Assembly (NCBI GenBank): GCA_019115685.1
Contig: DXDC01000392.1
Span: forward strand, 1 to 11,382
Direction: 5' to 3'
DNA: 11,382 bases
Source of the DNA: Candidatus Agrococcus pullicola
GTDB taxonomy: Bacteria > Actinomycetota > Actinomycetes > Actinomycetales > Microbacteriaceae
The position numbers and the translations under genes were made by a program. Within the stretch, counting starts at the first letter, position 1; each line of letters starts with the position of its first letter. Of the stretch, positions 7,380-11,382 are shown one piece after another. Under the pieces are notes generated by a model that saw nothing but the letters and a program-made list of their open reading frames with translations, was not told the origin of the DNA and made no database searches.

Positions 7380-7709
7380 GTGCTGTTTGTTGCAGCCGCA
7401 TCAGCAGCATTGGCGCTCTTCGTCGGCATAGTTCCGGCACAAGCTGCATATGACTCGGGTGCGCAGACGCACGGGTGTGGGTCTGACTATGGTCGTCTCA
7501 CTGCGAGAATCAGCCCCGAAGCGGCGAATTCCTGGGCACCGGGAGACTGGAATGAAAATGGCGGATCTCCTCTGTATCACGCGCCCGCTAGTTCATCGAG
7601 AAACATCGTCGACATGCAAAACAACGGGTATGGCGGGGGATACTGGCGCCTTGTAAGCGGTGGCAATGCTACGAGCGTGAACCCAAGTTGTAGCCCTGTT
7701 GGACTCTAG
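7380..7709 (+). CDS. small secreted protein of unknown function, start region frameshifted
   Basis: The open frame begins at a GTG without a suitable ribosome site and encodes 109 residues. The first 22 are a hydrophobic signal-peptide core ending in IVPAQA, but lacking the usual basic N-terminus, which is encoded just upstream in another frame (MSKK). If restored the protein would be 113 residues with cleavage after residue 26. The mature part (about 87 residues) is rich in Gly, Ser, Asn and aromatic residues. Its only two cysteines, near each end (HGCGSDYG and NPSCSPVG), could form one disulfide. I considered a lactococcin 972-like bacteriocin because of size and secretion, but the characteristic SNY-H motif is absent. 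Function is not recognised. Confidence 0.6.
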   Translation: MLFVAAASAALALFVGIVPAQAAYDSGAQTHGCGSDYGRLTARISPEAANSWAPGDWNENGGSPLYHAPASSSRNIVDMQNNGYGGGYWRLVSGGNATSVNPSCSPVGL

Positions 7710-7873
7710 GGCGGCCTGATCTCCGACGTTGGTGGGCCTAGCGGCATGGACGATAGTGATCCTTGCACGCGGGCTCGCCAACCGCTTCCTGCCTCGAGAA
7801 TGTAGTGAATTTCATTGTCGCGTACAGAGCACATTAGGGTCGCCCACAGCAAGACGCCCCACCATGGAGAGCG

Positions 7874-8686
7874 ATGCAACAGCAAGCCCCAACACACCAC
7901 TCGCCAGCAGCGTACTGGGCGATGAACCACCCCAGCCCGCAGCTGGCCGATGTCGAACGCGAGGCAGCGAGGGGCATCCCCGAGGTGGTCCACGCGCTCG
8001 CTGTTGAAAATCTCCCGAAGGGTTCGCGAGACAGTGCGTTTCGAAAAGGCGGATTCGCGCACATCCTTGAGGAGTGGCTGTTCCCGTGCGTGGGCCTCGC
8101 TGCGCTCATCTTCAGCGCTCTTATGGTCGCGCCTACGGCGTGGTTCGGCAGAACACTCTCCTATACGAACGGGAGCGGATCCAATTACGAGTTCGATACG
8201 GTGAACTTCACCAACGTGGGGTCGCGGCTCACGATTGCTCTGCTCTGCGCGATCGTCGGGCTCATTCTCGTCGTCACGAACACTGTGGTGCGCAGCGTAC
8301 AGCGGCACTGGCGCCTCGCGTCACAGGCACTGGCGGTTACGGTGACGACAGGCGCGATCATCAATGTGGTGTTCCTCGCAATCAACATCTATGACGGGTT
8401 CGGCGAGCTCATGATCGCAATGTGGGCGTATCTGGCGCTTGTCGTCGGAGGGCTCATCATGTCGATCCTCTCCTTCACCGGTTATCGTCGTGGCCGTATC
8501 CGCGCGGTAGAGTCCTTGTTCGCCCGACTCCCGCAAGAGCAGCAACGCGCAATCCTGGCTGACCGCGCTCGCGCACTCGACGTCCTCGTGCAACGCGATA
8601 TTGCGCGACATCAGGAGGCAGACCGAGTCTCGAAGCTGCCTTTCGGGCGATACACGGGGAGGGTCAACGCGAAGCGCGAGGAGTAG
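7874..8686 (+). CDS. four-helix membrane protein of unknown function
   Basis: The 270-residue product has a hydrophilic N-terminal region (1-68) and four predicted membrane helices at about 69-91, 118-140, 151-173 and 179-202. A basic, Arg-rich cytoplasmic tail of about 65 residues follows. A loop of about 27 residues between helices 1 and 2 (SYTNGSGSNYEFDTVNFTN) is polar and probably external. The ATG at 7874 is the longest start with GGAG 4 nt upstream; an in-frame ATG at 7922 (MNHPSP) is a reasonable alternative. I do not recognise the family. It follows the small secreted protein gene by 164 bp on the same strand, so co-transcription is possible but not shown. Confidence 0.65.
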   Translation: MQQQAPTHHSPAAYWAMNHPSPQLADVEREAARGIPEVVHALAVENLPKGSRDSAFRKGGFAHILEEWLFPCVGLAALIFSALMVAPTAWFGRTLSYTNGSGSNYEFDTVNFTNVGSRLTIALLCAIVGLILVVTNTVVRSVQRHWRLASQALAVTVTTGAIINVVFLAINIYDGFGELMIAMWAYLALVVGGLIMSILSFTGYRRGRIRAVESLFARLPQEQQRAILADRARALDVLVQRDIARHQEADRVSKLPFGRYTGRVNAKREE

Positions 8687-8702
8687 GGCGTTACGGTGAA
8701 TC

Positions 8703-8773
8703 CCTAGCCCCTCCTCGTCGGCAACCTAGCCGCTTTCCAGTCATACCTAGCCGGTCGCAGTCAGATCCTAACG
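8703..8773. repeat. four CCTAGCC-type direct repeats at 21-22 bp spacing upstream of the adhesin gene
   Basis: CCTAGCC occurs at 8703, 8725 and 8746, followed by CCTAACG at 8767: intervals of 22, 21 and 21 bp, two turns of the double helix. CAGTCA additionally precedes the last two copies. CTAG recurs at 8781 and 8806, overlapping the promoter elements. The array lies between the stop of the membrane protein gene and the -35 of the adhesin gene, where a multimeric activator or repressor could bind one face of the DNA. Confidence 0.55.
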
Positions 8774-8783
8774 CCGAAGGCTA

Positions 8784-8820
8784 GTGGCAGATGTTCTGCG
8801 CGTTTCTAGCGTGGTGATCA
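8784..8820 (+). promoter_or_regulatory. candidate promoter of the adhesin gene, apparently leaderless
   Basis: GTGGCA (8784-8789, four of six matches to TTGACA) and TAGCGT (8807-8812, TANNNT form) are separated by exactly 17 bp. Transcription would start at 8819-8820, on or next to the A of the ATG at 8820. There is no spaced Shine-Dalgarno sequence, only GGTGATC abutting the ATG, consistent with a leaderless mRNA. Confidence 0.45.
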
Positions 8821-11382
8821 TGCTGGATACAAGACTGAGAAAACCGAAAACACTGTTGGGATCGCTCGTTGCCGCAATGCTCGCCGTCGTGCTGAGCGTC
8901 GGCATGCTGGGCGCTCCGAATGCCAACGCGACTCCCGAATTTCCGCCCGGATATCCGGTGATCGGGCAATCCGGAGACGCGGCGAGCGGCCACACCGTCA
9001 TCGGCGCCGACGAAGGATCGACCGCAACGCGGCTGTTTCCCGTCTGGACCGGTCCGGATGCCCTGCAGCTCGCCTACTGTGTCGAACTGCGGGTGTCGGC
9101 GCAATTCGGGGTTCCCGGTCACGTCGGGGGCTGGGACTCCTTCCCGGGCACGAACAACTTCGCCGAGTCGCAGGAGGTTCGCGAACGTGTCGCCTGGATG
9201 GTGTACAACAGCTACCCACTGGTATCGCTCGAGGAGTTCAGCGCCATCACGGGGATATCGGATGTAACGGAACAGGAAGCGATCTCCGGAACCCAGAGCG
9301 CCATTTGGCACCTTACAGACGATTTCGAATTTGCAGGGTTGGCGGGTAACCACAGCCCAGATTCTGTCGCACGCGTACAGGCCGTGTATGACTTCATGCT
9401 GAGTGACGTCAACACCGGTCGGCCCGAAACCTCCGGACCCGTGATCGAGATGACGGTGCCGAGCGGAGAAGGGACGGCCGGTCAGCTCGTCGGCCCAATC
9501 GTCATCGATGCAAGTGAGGCAACGGTTGCCGTCGACCTCGAGACCGACGTGGATGCGCCCATTGCGCTCGTGGACTCCCAGGGATCGCCGGTGGATCTGG
9601 CAGCGGCGCCAACCGGAGTAGAGCTCTTCCTCGATATTCCGCTCGATGCGCCCGCCGGGAGTGTCACGCTGAGCGGCACGGTGACCGGTCCGGAAACCAC
9701 GGGACTGCTCGTGAGCAACACGTCACCTCGCAACCAGACGTTCATGATCGCACGCTCGGGCCAAACTACGAGGGAGGCGACAGCTGCGGTCTCGTGGGCT
9801 GCCAAACCCCGCATCGGCACAACCGCCTTGGATGCCGAGGACGGCGACAAGTACCTTGACCCGACGGGAGAGGTCACGGTTATCGACACCGTCGCCTATG
9901 CCGGTTTGATTCCCGGTGAGGAGTACGAGCTCCAGGGTGAATTGATGATTCGCGGCGACGGTGACGTGGCGATCCCGACCGGAATCACCGCTTCCAAGAC
10001 CTTCGTCCCGTCCTCTCCCGAGGGTGAGGAAACGTTGAGCTTCACGATTGATGCCGGCGACCTCGTGGGCGAAGTCATCGTCGTGTTCGAGGAACTCTTC
10101 CACGGTGGCATCAGCGTTGCGGCCCACGCGGACATCAAGGACCGCGGCCAAACGGTTTACCGACCCTTCATCGGCACGACGGCCGTCAGCGATGACGGTA
10201 GCAAGCTCCTGCCAGAAACCGGAGAAGCGGTTATAGTAGACACGGTCAACTTCGCCGGTCTGCACGTGGGCGAGACCTACCGGCTCGAGGGCGAACTGAT
10301 GGCCCGCGACGAGGACGGCAACGCTCAGGCCACCGGAATCACCGCGGAGGAGGAATTCACTCCGACCACTTCGAGCGGCACGGTCGATCTGACCTTCACC
10401 GTTGCTGACGGGCAGCTGGACGGTGAAACCATCGTCGTGTTCGAGCGTCTCTTCCACGGCGAAACCCTGATCGCAGAGCACACGGACATCGAAGACGAGT
10501 TCCAGACGGTGTACCGCCCCCGTATCGGCACTTCGGCCGACGACGGCAACGGCAGCGACTACCTCGACCCCGAGGGCGATGTCACGGTCGTCGACCTTGT
10601 CAGCTACTCCGGGCTCGAGCCGGGACACGAATACACCGTTGAAGGTGAGTTGATGATCTGGAACGCCGACGATGAGGCCGTTCCGACCGGGATTACCGCG
10701 TCCGAGACCTTCACTCCCGAACACCCGAGCGGGTCCGTGGAACTGCGGTTCAGCATCCCTGCCTCCGAACTCGTCGGCGAGGTCATCGTGGTGTTCGAAG
10801 AGCTCTACCGGGATGACGTACTGATCGCCGCTCACGCGGACATCACGGACCGTCACCAGACGGTGTACCGGCCGGATCTCGGAACGACCGCCGTGGACGG
10901 TGAAGACGGGGATCACTTCCTGCCGGAGTTCGGTGAGGCAACCGTGATCGACACCGTGAGCTACTCGGGGTTGCACGTCGGCCAGACGTACACGATCGAG
11001 GGCGAGCTGATGCTCCGCACGGACGATGGCGGGCAACCAACGGGGATCACGAACTCGATCGCCTTCGTGCCCGAGGAACCGAACGGCGAGATAGAACTGA
11101 CCTTCACGATTCCCAAGGGCGAGCTGCTCGGTGCGGTGATCGTGGTCTTCGAGTATCTCTCCATGGGCGGTGTTCAAGTGGCGGCGCATGCCGATATCGA
11201 GGACGAGGGCCAAACGGTCTACCGTCCGGAGATCGACACCTACGCTTACAACCTGCGCACCGGGGAACAGCTGTTGGACCCCGAGGGTGCAACGCTGCGG
11301 GACGACCTCTCGTACTGGGGTCTTGAACCGGGGCTGACCTACGTTGCGCGCGGAGAAGTCATGCTGCACGAAACCGGTGAGT
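8820..11382 (+). CDS. thioester-domain (TQXA) surface adhesin with VaFE repeats, 3' end beyond the window
   Basis: This is a large surface protein, open to the window edge without a stop (854 codons seen). In order: signal peptide (1-37, cleavage after NANA); thioester domain (about 40-205) with Cys87 in LAYCVEL and Gln159 in GTQSAIW, the pair that forms an internal thioester able to bind host or neighbouring surfaces covalently; a Thr/Ser-rich beta linker region (about 206-328); then VaFE Ig repeats of 118-119 residues with their IGT strands at 332, 451, 569, 687 and 805, the fifth cut by the edge. Each complete repeat has VVFE and HxDxxDxxQ, the arrangement of Thr-Gln ester-bond Ig domains. 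A sortase (LPxTG-like) anchor is expected downstream but not visible. ATG 8820 is preferred; GTG 8811 in frame is possible. An antisense open frame across the repeats is a shadow. Confidence 0.88.
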   Translation, partial: MLDTRLRKPKTLLGSLVAAMLAVVLSVGMLGAPNANATPEFPPGYPVIGQSGDAASGHTVIGADEGSTATRLFPVWTGPDALQLAYCVELRVSAQFGVPGHVGGWDSFPGTNNFAESQEVRERVAWMVYNSYPLVSLEEFSAITGISDVTEQEAISGTQSAIWHLTDDFEFAGLAGNHSPDSVARVQAVYDFMLSDVNTGRPETSGPVIEMTVPSGEGTAGQLVGPIVIDASEATVAVDLETDVDAPIALVDSQGSPVDLAAAPTGVELFLDIPLDAPAGSVTLSGTVTGPETTGLLVSNTSPRNQTFMIARSGQTTREATAAVSWAAKPRIGTTALDAEDGDKYLDPTGEVTVIDTVAYAGLIPGEEYELQGELMIRGDGDVAIPTGITASKTFVPSSPEGEETLSFTIDAGDLVGEVIVVFEELFHGGISVAAHADIKDRGQTVYRPFIGTTAVSDDGSKLLPETGEAVIVDTVNFAGLHVGETYRLEGELMARDEDGNAQATGITAEEEFTPTTSSGTVDLTFTVADGQLDGETIVVFERLFHGETLIAEHTDIEDEFQTVYRPRIGTSADDGNGSDYLDPEGDVTVVDLVSYSGLEPGHEYTVEGELMIWNADDEAVPTGITASETFTPEHPSGSVELRFSIPASELVGEVIVVFEELYRDDVLIAAHADITDRHQTVYRPDLGTTAVDGEDGDHFLPEFGEATVIDTVSYSGLHVGQTYTIEGELMLRTDDGGQPTGITNSIAFVPEEPNGEIELTFTIPKGELLGAVIVVFEYLSMGGVQVAAHADIEDEGQTVYRPEIDTYAYNLRTGEQLLDPEGATLRDDLSYWGLEPGLTYVARGEVMLHETGE
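9813..11382 (+). repeat. tandem 354-357 bp repeats encoding VaFE/ester-bond Ig domains
   Basis: Repeat starts (the Ile/Leu codon of IGTTA and its variants) are at 9813, 10170, 10524, 10878 and 11232, giving periods of 357, 354, 354 and 354 bp. Conserved landmarks in each complete unit are a Thr in xxTxA, a GELM strand, VVFE, HxDxxDxxQ and TVYRP. The fifth unit is truncated and more divergent (EIDTYAYN). Units are clearly diverged at the DNA level, so this is not a recent expansion. Confidence 0.85.

Noticed and set aside
7380..7709. Lactococcin 972-family bacteriocin
   Set aside because: Size and secretion fit, but the SNY-H and surrounding motifs of that family are missing, so no family name is given.
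7706..7741. CTAGG/CCTAG hairpin overlapping the stop of the small secreted protein gene
   Set aside because: Only five pairs with a long loop of about 26 nt and no T-run; too weak to call a terminator.
7706..8308. Minus-strand open frame of 200 codons opposite the membrane protein
   Set aside because: Hydrophilic, Arg/His-rich shadow; the plus strand encodes coherent membrane helices.
8781..9353. Minus-strand open frame of 190 codons over the adhesin thioester domain
   Set aside because: Shadow of the plus-strand gene, which has a signal peptide and conserved Cys/Gln motifs.
9723..11369. Long minus-strand open frame (548 codons) opposite the adhesin repeats
   Set aside because: It mirrors the repeat structure of the plus-strand VaFE gene, has no ribosome site or recognisable domain, and is explained by high-G+C codon bias.

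Overview
The window comes from a high-G+C Gram-positive bacterium of the Actinomycetota. Codon use, a TQXA/VaFE-type surface adhesin, and LivF/LivG/LivH proteins with actinobacterial extensions suggest a Microbacteriaceae-like organism. This is an inference: no rRNA or other taxonomic marker is present.

Layout. (1) Positions 1-520 contain no convincing gene. They hold two diverged 82-bp copies of a nested palindromic (REP/BIME-like) repeat, a small 14-bp tandem repeat, and the probable terminator of the liv operon. (2) Positions 521-4799, minus strand, carry a tight four-gene operon in the order livH-livM-livG-livF: two permeases and two ATPases of a branched-chain amino acid type (HAAT family) ABC importer. 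No substrate-binding protein gene is in view. The LivH-like permease is fused to a signal peptide and an extracytoplasmic Ig/carboxypeptidase-regulatory-like domain. (3) Positions 4800-4954 are a divergent control region with a strong 8-6-8 inverted repeat, a second hairpin, and promoter-like elements facing both ways. (4) Positions 4955-6457, plus strand, are guaB (IMP dehydrogenase). (5) At 6434-6622 the last seven codons, stop codon and 3' flank of guaB occur twice. All three coding differences between the copies are synonymous, which suggests an attachment-site or insertion scar. (6) Positions 6678-8686 hold small accessory genes: a membrane-anchored coiled-coil protein (minus), a small secreted protein whose start region is out of frame by one base in an A7 run (plus), and a four-helix membrane protein (plus). 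(7) Positions 8820 to the right edge, plus strand, encode a large, incomplete surface adhesin. It has a signal peptide, a thioester (TQXA) domain with Cys and Gln in place, and tandem VaFE Ig repeats whose Thr and HxDxxDxxQ residues match the known Thr-Gln ester-bond domains.

How it fits together. The left half is housekeeping nutrient uptake and purine synthesis. The right half, beginning exactly at the end of guaB, looks accessory and cell-surface oriented. The adhesin gene is preceded by a four-copy CCTAGCC-type array at about 21-bp spacing, just upstream of a promoter that appears to give a leaderless mRNA. The most noteworthy items are the covarying palindromic repeat pair, the guaB tail duplication, the adhesin with two kinds of self-made covalent bond, its phased upstream repeats, and the A7 frame break.
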